Assembly: GCA_947396885.1 (NCBI GenBank)
Contig: OX377202.1
Coordinates: 33,347,407-33,411,406 of the forward strand
From: Heligmosomoides polygyrus polygyrus
Lineage: Eukaryota; Nematoda; Chromadorea; Rhabditida; Heligmosomidae
DNA length: 64,000 bases
Direction: 5' to 3'
The notes beneath the pieces were generated by a model, which was not told the DNA's origin, did no database searches, and saw only the letters and a list, made by a program, of their open reading frames with translations. Below, one piece after another: positions 39,895-51,300 of the stretch. Made by a program: the position numbers and the translations under genes. How positions within the stretch are numbered: position 1 is the first letter of the stretch; every line of letters begins with the position of its first letter.

Positions 39895-40215
39895 GTAAGT
39901 GAAGGCGATGAGGTCAGAAGCACCAACATCGCCCAAACTTGGTGCGTGGGGGTTATTTGGGGTGCTGATCACGAATCTGGCACCAGTTTTTGGCTTGCTT
40001 AACCTGAAATCAAAAATTCTCACCTTTACACGTTCAAAGAGCTCGATGACGACATTTGTTGCCGTGTTTTTGTTCAAAATTTTGTTGGAAATGGGGATAA
40101 AGGGTTCCACTGCCGATAAATCGCAAAAGGCAAAAACACTTGTACAAGGGAGAATCGAACTCACGACCTGTGAAGCTACAACACCACCACTACCCCAACC
40201 GACGACATTGAACAC
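39895..40215 (-). mobile_element. tRNA-headed SINE, family 3
   Basis: Inverted copy of 39110-39425 with the head at the right (GAATCGAACTCACGACCTG in plus sense). The two copies can pair over about 300 bases. Confidence 0.8.
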
Positions 40216-41148
40216 GAACTTCGCGCTCACGCGTCCTCACGCTTTTTTCTCGATCACAGACAATATTCCGAAAAAGTACCAATGGTTTTGGATTTCCAAC
40301 ACGGAACCCTATATCCTGTAAATATTGCATCGCAAGACCTCATCGCCACTTTGGAAGCTATCCTTGTTAGGCTTATTGAGAAATACCTTTCAATTAGTGT
40401 CTTTGAAATCTACCAAACGGCAGATACAGCTTTACTAGGGTGTTACAATTTGGTCGTGGGTGGTTCAAAAACACTGGCGCGAATTTTTTTGCGATGGTAA
40501 TAGCTTTATTTCCAGCAAACACATGCTTCCACGTCTCTTAAGCGTGACATATTTTGCTACTCCCCAATAGTATCAGGCACTCTTCTTGAGTGCGCCGTGC
40601 ACAATCCACATCCAGTCCACAAAATCAGTCGACTTTGAGAAAGCACTGCGCACTGTTCTTCTATCCTCCCCTTCAGAACAAATGATGTATTCAAGACTGT
40701 TTCGAAGAGTATGGAAAGTGCTATCGTTGCTGGTTGGCTGCCACTTAAGTCCCAGTGATTCTACCATCTGAAACGTGAACAAAGTGGCCAAACCTGAGCC
40801 TCCCGCTAGACTGATTATGACGAATCTATATGCCTCGTAAACGGCTCATGTCAAGGACACGTCGGATACAGTATATCATTTCCTGAGAGTAGGCCGGGTG
40901 GGAGGTTTCATATAAAACTCACCAAACTCCTCGAGACAGTCTTGAATACTTCAGGTTTTCCAGTATGGGAATACAGGAGCACAATACACATACTTTCGCC
41001 CGCTCGATTGACTTTGTCGATTCGATGTGAACTGTGCAAGGAGCACTCCAGGAGCATGCATAATACTATCAGGCTCTTGACAATTACGCTGTGCTTAAGG
41101 GACTGCGGAAGCATGTGTCTTGGAATATAAGCTGCTCCAATATCCATC
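40216..41148. other. No gene seen; one repeat shared with 42.85-43.16 kb
   Basis: The block at about 40985-41120 (CGCTCGATTGACTTTGTCGAT, GGGACTGCGGAAGCAT) has diverged relatives at 42880-42940 and 43135-43160. Confidence 0.4.
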
Positions 41149-41655
41149 ACCTGTATCACCTGTCGTCCCGTTGATCATCGAATTGCTCGAGCGGGTGCCA
41201 GCAGCGTCTCCATTCGTCCCTGTCGCGTGCCAGAGTGGTCCAATGGATCCTCCTCGCTCGAGGGACACGAAGAGCGTCATATCGGTCGTTCAGGGCTTTC
41301 ACGAAGAAGTCCGACCAACGCGTTGGTGGGCGTCCTGGTGTTCTTTTGACATCCCGCGGAATCCAGTCGGTGATGGCTCTCGTCCAGCGGGTGTCTGCGA
41401 AGCGCATTATGTGGCCGGCCCACCTAATTTTCGACAACTTGGCCCACGCGACAGCGTCTCTGATTTTCGAGCGTCGGCGAAGCTCGGAACTCCGGAGGCC
41501 TTCTCTCACTTGCGTGAGTCGTTTCACTCCGAGCATCGTCCTCCAATATCCATATCCAAAAAATCCCGCGCCAGCAATTTTTCCGTGACGAAACTGCGAT
41601 AGTCTGGTAAAGTTGTTTCCATTCACAGTTAGGTTGCAGAAGTTCATAGACAGAC
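41149..41655 (-). mobile_element. RTE-like LINE 3' fragment
   Basis: A single open frame on the minus strand with [49 protein letters not shown] and the end QFDDQRDDR. The 3' end has ACAGGTGATACAGGTGAT. It is the better-preserved relative of 7874-8225; the frame is intact, suggesting a younger copy. Confidence 0.85.
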
Positions 41656-41751
41656 CTGTGCGTTGCTACCTGAATTCTATGGCTTCTGCCGCCCGAAAGA
41701 AAAATGAAGTTATCGAACCCAAACCGCCCACTCGATTGATTCTGATGATTC

Positions 41752-41786
<35 letters not shown>
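41752..41786. repeat. AT microsatellite
   Basis: (TA)n run directly left of the GC-rich block. Confidence 0.95.
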
Positions 41787-41788
<2 letters not shown>

Positions 41789-42649
41789 GAATGCCGCGAA
41801 TGCGATAGCTTGCTCTCTTTCATTCATACTCCCGCAGGCTACCGTATCCGCTCGGGATCCCGATGAGGCGCTCCCGAGATTCCGGCCTGCCCGCGCACGC
41901 TATCTATCGTCGAGTCCATTCTCCCGTCGAGCGGCTGCGCGGGCGCGGCTCTGGGGCGCCGCACTAGTAAGTCTGCTTTCATCATCATTCCTGGGATCCT
42001 CTGAGCGAGGCCTTGCCGCTCCTCACGTCTCATTCCTGCCGGCTGCAATACAGGGACGACGGCGAGCCTGGATGGGGCTCGCCTAACCTTGCATAGCCAC
42101 TACAGTCTTCCAGCTGGAGCGGTCCCATCTATCCTGTATTCCATATTAACTAGCGTCCATCTCTGGTATTATGCTGATGTGGCTGTTTGATGTGGGTATA
42201 TGGAATGAACCGTGGTTATATCTGTCTACTGTGCTGTCTACGCCAAGGAAGGTGATGAGTCTCCAAGTAATGTCTTCATGGTATTGTTATGGGTATTGCT
42301 GTATATTTGTTGTTTGGTTATATCAGACTGGGAGCTATTGCTGTTGTGTTGTATGGGGTTCCATGTAGTTACCGGATAATACAGGGGGTTAGGTGTGCTC
42401 ACTAAAGTCCGGGGTCAATACAGCCCGCCCGTAGATACGGCTGGCGTGCGGTGTGGGCGTGCGTCAATCCAGGCGCTGCTCAGCGCGAGAGGCCAGAAGT
42501 CACCACGCGGGGCCCCCGTCTGCCAGGGAAGGGGCGTGGCTTATTCACACCATGGGTTCCCACTAGTGTCTTGGGTCTTGGGTCTCCTGGTACCTCGTAG
42601 CACCACGGGGTGAATGGGGGACCAGCTCAACAGGGGCATGCACCCTCGC

Positions 42650-42650
<1 letters not shown>
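41787..42650. other. GC-rich block of unknown origin between two AT microsatellites
   Basis: About 860 bp markedly richer in G and C than its surroundings (for example GCGGCTGCGCGGGCGCGGCT near 41930). It is bordered by (TA)n at 41752-41786 and 42651-42720. I see no conserved domain in any frame. It may be a non-autonomous element inserted in an AT microsatellite. Confidence 0.45.
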
Positions 42651-42690
<40 letters not shown>

Positions 42691-42720
42691 TATACATATG
42701 TATACATATATATATATACG
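42651..42720. repeat. AT microsatellite
   Basis: (TA)n run with ACATATATATACATATGTATAC interruptions. Confidence 0.95.
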
Positions 42721-43336
42721 GTATGAACGGCGCAAACCAGGAATGCGCCATCACAGTGTGAAAAACACCGAAGAAGGCCAGCCTGAGGCTACACAAAAAC
42801 TACTCAAAAGTTCCTAAAAGTGTTAGAATTACCCATGAAGATTTCTTTTTTTTAATAAGGGAGAATGGACATACTTTCCCCCGCTCGACTGATTAGATCG
42901 ATGCTATATAGCTTGTTAACAGCGCACTCCAAAGGCACACCGGCCAGAAAAGATTACTACGTATGCACGATGGCTGGAAATTTGGAAATCTTTGAAATAG
43001 CCTTGAAGATTTCAGTGTAAATGCATGCTTTTGTCCACATGATATCGTCGGTCTAATGTGCGTTGTGCACAGCGCACTTTATGAGCTTGCCAGACAGTAT
43101 TGGGCACTGGCAAGGTACCCTATAGTGTTGTGCTAAAGGGACTGCGTAAGCATCACAATTTCTGAACAACCCAGGGCGACGCTGCAAAAGCCTATGTAAA
43201 CCTGTACAGACTATTAGGTAGGTCTCTAAGAGATAAATTATGCAATGTTAGCCATTTCTCAAAAGCCTAAAGTTAGAGTAGTTATGAACACGCGACAATT
43301 TACAACGGATTAGTCCGCTGCAACGCGTTTCTTGAC
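42721..43336. other. No gene seen; dispersed repeat also at 41.0 kb
   Basis: Contains diverged copies of the CCCGCTCGACTGATT and AGGGACTGCGTAAGCATCAC blocks. No supported frame. Confidence 0.4.
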
Positions 43337-43710
43337 GTGAAACGCGAGCGGTACTGTAGTGGACCTCAACGAGCGCAGAGTGGATTGGAAACTAAAGCGG
43401 CCAACTATGAGAGGATTAAGGAACATCTAGTTGGTGTTTACTGGATAGGAATCTGGAGAAATGAAGAGACGGTGACGGAATATATGACATCACCAGTTGC
43501 TCTCCAACCAATTGACTTCAATGTTCCTATGAAAAAAATTGAACTACCAGGTTCAAGACTAACACATCATCTTAAAAGAATGATACGGTATCTAAATGCG
43601 TTATGGAGCACAGCCACTACTTCAGTCTACACTCGAGATTGCGCCACCATAAGAGCTTCAGTAAAAAAGGCTATTTTCCGCTACAACCCTACTTCGAGCG
43701 CGGAATGTGC
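43337..43710 (+). CDS. Unrecognised open frame upstream of a LINE fragment
   Basis: An open frame from ATG at 43337 with tracts such as YERIKEHLVGVYW and PMKKIELPGSRLTHHLKRM. I do not recognise a domain. The last part of the frame runs into a LINE fragment in another phase, so this may be transposon material rather than a gene. Confidence 0.25.
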
Positions 43711-44110
43711 GTGTGCGCGACGACTTGAAGTCAAAGTTCTACGGTCCGGTAGTTCGACCCGTAGAAATGTGTAGATCTGAATGCTGTCTGTCACAAGGAA
43801 ACAAGGCGACGACTAAGTGTCATGGAGATGTTGCGTTGGAGTGCCGGTACCAGGAGAATGAACCGCAGTCGTAGCGAGGCAACGCTTTGGTCTGCTGGGT
43901 CTGGCTGTTGTGAAGATCACACTACGGTTGAAATAATAAATAGGAGAGGTCATAGAGGGCAAGGTAACGTTGGATGGACACGCTACATAACGAACTAATG
44001 TGAGCCGGTCTCCAGCCCGACCAGCCAGCCGACAGGAATTAATGACGATCACATTCTACCACCTCGATGTGTAACAACGCTGAATAAATAAGTAAGTAAT
44101 AGGTAAGTAG
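43711..44110 (+). mobile_element. RTE-like LINE 3' end
   Basis: Frames give LKSKFYGPVVRPVE, then MEMLRWSAGTRRMNRSR and VGWTRYITN, followed by LQPDQPADRN: the RTE C-terminal order 'MLRW..G', 'RW.DTL', 'DRE'. It ends in GAATAAATAAGTAAGTAA. Frameshifted. Confidence 0.6.
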
Positions 44111-44149
44111 TACTAGTATTAGTGAGTATTTTACCTATACAATGAGACA

Positions 44150-45270
44150 AATCAGCGCCTATCCTCTCCAGACACTAATCTTTTGTCACATTTGTCGTTG
44201 AACTGTTAGAAACTTGTACAACCACTTTCTGTGTATATCATATGTGAATTTCATCAATAGCCGCGCAGCTTCTTTTCTGAATGGCATATCAACGAAGCTG
44301 CAAAAAGTCGTAGATAGGAAATTGTTCTTAGCGATGAAAATTCTTATGGCATAGTACACTTCAGAAACCAGGTTGCCCTGGTCGTGCGGATGTGTGCAGA
44401 ATCTGTTGCAGATTCTGCACACATCAGCACGGCCAGGGCAACCTTAAAACTGATCTGCGCAGTTTCATTTCTCTTCTTCTCTCTTCTAACGCTTCTGTCT
44501 GACATTGCTTGCCGCAGTGTCATGATCGCCTTATGCAAATTTTTATTTTAATCTCTCTTATGAGGAATAGAGCGCCGAGTATTGACAACACGTAATATGT
44601 TTATCCTGTGCTTACCAAGGAGTGCATAGTGACGAGCAAGTGTCCACTTATGACCTCCCATCAGGGTGGCCTCGGGTGCGTACCAGTTCAAAGAGGCCTT
44701 TGAGACACAAGGCTCGCCCGCCATGGCTAAAGCTGATTGCGACTCTATGGTAGTAGTACCATAGCTGCCTGCTAAATTTATGAGCTGGATTTCTGTCAAA
44801 ACTGGTGGATATTTTTTTTATGTCGGCCTCATCACGAGAGTCGTTTTTTTCTGCATCTTCCTGCAGTGACTCAGTTAAGTTCGCCATGAGAATGCTACAA
44901 TTCCCACCCTTTCTTACTTACTGTGCTCGTGAACTCAGTCCCTTTCTTACATTATACTTTGTTATCATTTCCTCTCAGCCTTTACGTTTTTTTTGCAATC
45001 CCGGTTTCTTTGCTCTTTTGCTTCCCATTTGTTATGTTGTTTAGCTGCACTGGCACGAATAAATAAATAAATAAATAAAAGCCGATCCACTAACCTTCCT
45101 CAATATAAGAGGAATTACTAGTTGTCATGTATTTTTTTATCACCTCTGGATTTTTGTTGCCCGCCTTTGAGCATTTCAGCTTCATCAGAGAGTGAATTTG
45201 CTCCAGCATGCATCAAAATAGAACAATAAAGGCATCTGCTGAGTTTTATTACACGCAGGTTTCATAGCTC
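44150..45270 (-). other. ZC4H2-like 3' flank with an insertion
   Basis: Blocks at 44200-44345 and 45090-45270 match the left-edge copy (70-210 and 230-440) in order, so they were contiguous before something was inserted at about 44346-45085. The insert has a palindrome at its left and an AATAAATAAATAAATAAA tail at its right, which suggests a LINE-type insertion in plus orientation. A minus-strand AATAAA at about 45245-45250 is a possible polyadenylation signal 20 nt after the stop. Confidence 0.5.
44371..44443. repeat. Near-perfect palindrome, 35-bp arms, 3-nt spacer
   Basis: Bases 44371-44405 pair with 44409-44443 with two mismatches; spacer TTG. Confidence 0.9.
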
Positions 45271-45381
45271 TCAGTCGTCTCGCTTCTTCGATCGCTTCGG
45301 ATTTTTGCTGCGACTCCGCGTCTTGCACATTGGACATGTGGGAGCGTTTCGGTGAATCTGGGCACCACAGCATTCGCACGT
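45271..45381 (-). CDS. ZC4H2: ZC4H2-like terminal exon (zinc finger)
   Basis: It follows acceptor AACTTTTCAG and runs 36 codons to TGA. Cys residues are spaced C-x-CC-x10-C-x2-C, with the IHRNAP core conserved in animal ZC4H2, then KTRSRSKNPKRSKKRDD. Phase 0 start fits the phase 0 end of 49148-49325. Confidence 0.88.
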   Translation of the reverse strand, partial: TCECCGAQIHRNAPTCPMCKTRSRSKNPKRSKKRDD

Positions 45382-48300
45382 CTGAAAAGTTCACTAATTT
45401 GGCGCGGAACTGTCTGCTGCCTGCAGAAGCACACAGTGACTGCATTCGTGCAACATTCTGTGCTTTACATGACACCACATATTGAACTGTGATTCTTGTA
45501 TCTCATCGCTATCACGACACCGGTGACGTTCTTGTGATTGTCTTCGACAGCAACCAGCCGAAGCTGAGCTAGGATCAAAATCTGCTTGAACAAGCACACC
45601 CATGCTGTTGGAATTTGAATTTTCTTTATTTATAGATTAGAACCTAATTCTATTAGACTTTGAGTCTGAAGAAGGGCTCTAATGTGAGAGAGAAATTGAA
45701 GCAACAACGTTGCTTTTCGATTAAAAGAAAGGGAGAAGTGCTAATACAACCCTAAAATTTAACATGCACCCGAAATTTTTGAAAACTACGCCAGTTACTT
45801 ATCCGCGCATTCTCTATCAATTGCACCCCCGCCCTTATGATCACAAATTCGATATGATGTGTAATTTGATATGAATTTGATGCGTAATTTATCGTGAATA
45901 TGCGAGTTTTCAACCAATCCTGATAGTCTTCTAAATACTTTCCCCTAAATTTATAACGCAGCTCGAGGTAAGGAACTATTTTCTCGACTGGGATGAGGCG
46001 CGCCAAACTTTAGGGGGCCTCAAAACATTAGTTCCGGCTCAAATTGCGTGCACACTTTCCCTCCTTAAAACGTTTTGCTCAGAGGGATGGCCTAGTTAAA
46101 CCAAGAAAATCATCAAAATCTCAACAATCTCATTCATTTATAAATAACAAAACTTTCTGTAAACGGCATCTACTCTACCAGTCGAGCAAACACCATAGCA
46201 CATGCGAAGGGAGCTAAGCGCTTGCTCGCCATGCAGCACGAACGACGTTATTCTTCCTGCTCCTTGAGCTAATATTTGGAACTGGGCCTTAGCTCGAATG
46301 GGTAGGAATGGCAGTGGTCATTAGAAGCGTGATAATATTTTCAGGAGATTCTGTACGTTAATGAGCATCCTACGCGAACAAGCATACATTGCTAGATACT
46401 GCTATGGATTAAGATAAACTGATGATTGTTGGACTACGAATACATGAAGCAGTCATTGTTTGAGGATATGCGATTGTTTTTATCGTAACTCATCTTCTTC
46501 CCCATAAATTACAGTGTCTAGGCACTTTGGATATCTAATCCTACTGTTGGATCCTGACCGCGGCACAGAGATCGACTGCGGAGCCCGGTGGAAACGAGAC
46601 TGCGCAGTCGAGAGGAGCAGATTTTTCGGCCTGAAGTTCCCCGACCACAAGGACAAGTGGGAGGATGTTTCTTTGGTCCACTTTTATTCTGCTTTCTCAA
46701 CTTTTTCAAATGTATGAATACCCAAGTGATGTAGCTGACGAACCAAGATTAGTACAGATCCTTTATTCCGGCTAACGTTTCGGCGTAACCGCCTTCTTCA
46801 GAGCCTGGAAGAGTCAAGTTGAGTTTGAAAAAGTTTCTTTATGGACTTTCTATATCACGAGTTATGACACTCATAAGTGGGTGCCTGGAATGCAATGTTT
46901 TTAGATGGTCCAATAAGTACTATAAGCAGGTTAGAGGGCTGGCTATGGGCCAGCGTCTGGCTCCGGTACTGGCTATCGCTTTCATGTCTAAAATAGAGGA
47001 ACCCGTCATGGAGTGCAGGCCTCTACTGTACTGTCGCTACATTGATGACTGTTTCATTGTATGTGCGACCCAGAACGAAATGGACATGTGTTTCGAATTG
47101 CTCAACCAGCAGACAGAGCACATTAAGCTCACAAGGGAAAAACCCACTGATAACTGGTTGCCGTTCCTCAACGTCCAAGTCAGTTGCACGCGGAGCAGAT
47201 TCCATACTAAATGGTATCGTAAGCCCAGTAGTAAGAACATCATCGTGCACTTCAGGTCTGCTCATCCATCTCAAACGAAGAGAGCCACCATTAATAACAT
47301 GTTCCGAACGGCGGCGGCGGTGTCCTCAGACAGCGATCTCAACTCAGTGTCATTGCAAATGGCATCTCGAATCGCGTTGTCCAACGGGTATCCCGAGCAG
47401 AGCCTGGCTAAAGGTCATCGAACACCGGTAATGGCAGCGAGACATCAGAGCGACAATAAAATTTCTTTTAAGGTGCCTTTTGTCTCGGATGATTTCAGTA
47501 CCGAAGTGCGAAACTGCATTCGCAAAGCTGGTCTTGATAGCATGGTCCGCATGATCGAGGTTCCGCCGGCCAATCTCAAGGCACGTCTCGTTAGGAATCG
47601 ACTATACGATTCCTGCTGTAAGACTCGCCAGTGTATTATCTGCCCATTCGGTAAGGAGGGAGACTGCATGGTCTCAGGTGTGGTATACCTTATAAAATGC
47701 ACGGGTTGCAACGGCGAGTACATTGGCGAGACGGGTAGACCCCTTGGGGAGCGCGTTAAAGAGCATTTGGGCATGCTTCGGAGGTGCGATATCGCCGGTC
47801 CGTTAGGTGAGCACAGGCTACGATGTCACAATGGCGCGGGCATTGACGTGGCGGTGACGATATTGGCACGCGAGTTCGAGATCTCGGCGCGCAAAACACT
47901 AGAAGCGCTGTGGATTGCCGCTAGGAACCCCACGATCAACAGGAAGGAGGAACGCGTAGCGGTGATACAGGAGCTGGCTCCGTACGTTGACCTTTGCGGT
48001 CTCGAACCGGAGGATAGTCTGCCAGAGGCTCGCTAGGAGGGTGAACCGAAGGTGACCTCATCTCCTCATGTGTCGCCTTAAAAGGGGTACCGTTCGCCCA
48101 TCTGCACTGGACTGTTTGTGTTACCTCCTCGTGTTTCGTCTCCCTCTCCTACCAACTTCTGATTCACCGCTGTGGTTTGAAATGGCTCTTGGACGGATGG
48201 TTTTTCAAACTCAACTTGACTCTTCCAGGCTCTGAAGAAGGCGGTTACGCCGAAACGTTAGCCGGAATAAAGGATCTGTACTAATCTTGGTTCGTCAGCT

Positions 48301-51300
48301 ACATCACTTCGGTATTCATACTGATCAATATCATGCCAAGATTCAATGACAGTCGAACATGGAATATTTTTCAAATGTGTTATTACTTTAGCAGAGAGCT
48401 TGTAGCGCAGTCGGAGAAGGTGCCGGCTATCGTGTGCACCAGATACAAGGTTCCTGGTTCGAATTTCCCCACGCCCCCGTCCACCAAGCCTCCATTCCTC
48501 CGGAGTCGATGAATTGATACCAGACTTGTCTGGAAAGGATAAGCGCCGACTTGTTCATCGGCTGGCCACCGCAAGTCATTGCATGGCCAAGTATGTACGC
48601 ACTCAAATCGTCTCCATGATATACCGTAAAAATAGAATGCGTGGCGCATCCCAAAAGGGATTGTGTCCTTTATCCTTTTTTATCTTTATTATTTTAGCGA
48701 ATTTACAGGTGGCTCTTCGAAGTGCTCTACTTTCTTTTGCCGTCGTCGCATCATCGCCGGTTTCTCTTCCGACTGCGGCTTGGCCCACCTACCACTAACA
48801 AGAGCACCTAAATATTAGTAAACGATCGAATCACCCAGAACAGTCACTGATGACAGACACGAAAAACTCTCAATTACGCAAAATCTGCCCCTTCGGGTGA
48901 TCAAGTCGATCAATCTGTTCGAAACGGAGGCGCCCAAGGTCTCCTACAGTAGGAGGAGCACACACCGAACGTACATAGCCGCGTTAGCAACTGTCAGTAC
49001 TGATGAAGTGGCAGAGGACTAACGATTGCTGCAGTTCGAAATATACATTGCCTCTCCATTGGCCTCTACAACGATTCTAGGTTCTATAGGGATATCAGAA
49101 CCAAAGGTATTCTCATACAGTGAACACTAACCGGAGCGATCACCTACTTTTATAAGAAATTGCCAATTCAACGGCTGCACTGCTTCCGATTGTCCACCAA
49201 CCTTCATTTTGCTGACGTCTTGGGTGGGCGCCTTCAGGTTTGCCGTCATCGACGCCCACGAGAATTGAGAACCGAGCAACGACAGCGACCCGACGGGATT
49301 TTTCACTGGTTGCTGCATGAAGAGCCTGAAATATCCCAATTTCTTCCATGCCGTTCCTATGCGGTTGGCGCACTGAAAACGAACCCTTCCAAAAGGTCTT
49401 TTGGGATGCCGTCGGACTCCTCGAAAGAGACGCTTATAATGTCGGCAGCCTAAATGCCGAGGTTTTTACGAGGGCGTTTTGACCGCAGCAAAAGTTTTGC
49501 TAAAGCAAATTCCAGGCAGTTTTGTGGTTTCCCAACGCTTCCAAGTGGCAGATCAGGCCTAAAAATCTGTTTTCAGCTAGGATAGCTTGAACGCCTCGTC
49601 GAAATGCTATAGATTGCGACGTTTTGTTTGAGCTCAGAAGGCACAACATACTTTTCTAGCAACATTCGCTATCCTAGAGTAAAGTCAGGAGAAGAAGAAA
49701 CTGAAGGGAACTTTTGAAATCCCTCAGCGTCTCACCTAGGCAACTCGCATGTTTCAGGAGGCAATACAAAGTGAGCCACAGCAATGAGAAAGGGAAATTT
49801 GTGCCGATCTTCACTTACCCGCATACTCTCGTTCGCCTGATTCATAGCCACCCGAAGCTCGTCCATACGACGTGTCAGTCGCGCTCGTTTCGCTTCGCGT
49901 TCCGACCGCAACGTCTTCAGAATATCTTCTAATTGGTTAATATCCTTAATCATGTAGCAATCCATTCCAATATCTATGTAATGGCAAGTAGACTCAAAAC
50001 CTTTGAAAACGAAAAAGTTATTAGGTCGGGCCGAAAGTTTCTGCGGTCTCTGTGCTAGCAACATTTTCAACTTTGTTTGTATCTTTTGTAGTCCACGAGT
50101 CCATGGGAGGCAAGAAAAAACACTAGAGTTTGTGCCATATTTCGTGAGAGGCCAAAAGTCCGATTTTCGTGTCACAATTCTTTGTGGCTTGAACCTCGGA
50201 AACATTAAAATACAGAAACTGAATCGAAAGCTAGGCAGGAATTGTCTAGAAGCTCAGGTATACTGCTAAAATAAGGCAAACATGCTTACAGGAGCGGAAA
50301 GCCCTGCGCAGACAAGTTATCCTAAAGATCAATCAGAAGCAAAACCCCAACTGATTCTCCAAAATTCATTCCAAGGTTTGAGATATCAAAGCCATACCCT
50401 GTCATGTACTCTGTCAAGCCACCATGGATACAGAACGAAAAAGCTGGCCTATCGTAAAGGGGCTAGACCGCTGAAGGAAAGTGAGCTGAACGTGCACACG
50501 GTGGCGTATCCCGCTTAGAATAGTGGGTACTTATGAAGCTGTGGACCCGTGCGCGAAAAAGAAGGCTTTTCCTTGGGTTTGTGTTTGTTTTTTGAGTTCT
50601 CCTTCGCGGACGTCAAGGATACACGGATGAGCAAGGAAAGGAACTCCAGGATGTGGGCATAATTAGTACAGCCGAGGTAATTCGATCACATCCTAGGGTA
50701 CTTTGAATGGGCACGGGCCCTCCGCCTTATAAGTACCGAAGATTGTCTATTTTCGTGCTGCCTTTGTATAAATCTAGACAACAACTTTTAACTCCATTAT
50801 CAGAACAGCAGACGGCACTGACCCACTCCGACTAGGATAGATCCAGAAAGCTTTTTTATTCTGTACTCCGCGGGCAAATACGCCGACAAATGGTGTGCTA
50901 ACACACTTCTTTTTTTCTTTGTTTAGAGAAGAATAAAGGAAATTTTAAATGGTTTGCGAAAACTTTCGAAAAGGGCTAGCCTCCTACAAGTAACGTTGAA
51001 GCTTCCAGCAACTTTCAAGCGATCATTTCGGATATATGATGTCGACTTGAATATGAAGACAAAGTTATAAACCTGTTGAAAATTTGTGCTGCTCTTGAAA
51101 ATAAACTGTTCCTACGCATATGGGCAATTGCAAAAAAACGCCACTAAATTTACACACCCAAAAACGCAGAATTCGGATTTGAATGACGCAGTTTTAATCA
51201 TAGCCGAAACGTCAGCCCAAATAAAACCTGTAACAATCTTGGCCTACATCTCATAAAGCTACGCTGCAATCTCTACATATAGTCATTATGCCAAGATTCA

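Larger units (their letters stand above)
46713..48320 (+). mobile_element. Penelope-like retroelement with inverted terminal repeats
   Basis: Inverted terminal repeats of about 118 bp (46713-46830 and 48203-48320), with one mismatch in the outer 23 bases. Inside is an uninterrupted 405-codon frame. The reverse transcriptase is 5'-truncated: motif VRGLAMGQRLAPVLAIAFMS (about residues 33-52) and YIDD at about residues 74-77 are present, the upstream Asp motif is lost. A GIY-YIG endonuclease follows (GVVYLIKCTGC and YIGETGRPLGERVKEH). Each terminal repeat carries a hammerhead-like fold. It sits in the last intron of the ZC4H2-like gene in the opposite sense. Confidence 0.9.

Noticed and set aside
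41235..41602. Long plus-strand open frames at 41.1-41.6 kb
   Set aside because: They are the antisense of an intact RTE-like frame on the minus strand.
47042..47774. Other long frames inside 46.8-48.0 kb
   Set aside because: Shadows of the Penelope-like RT/GIY-YIG frame; no motif of their own.
49140..49373. Frame reading ALHAATSEKSRRV for the exon at 49148-49325
   Set aside because: It is open, but its phases would leave the terminal zinc-finger exon out of frame unless another exon exists; the alternative frame fits all phases.
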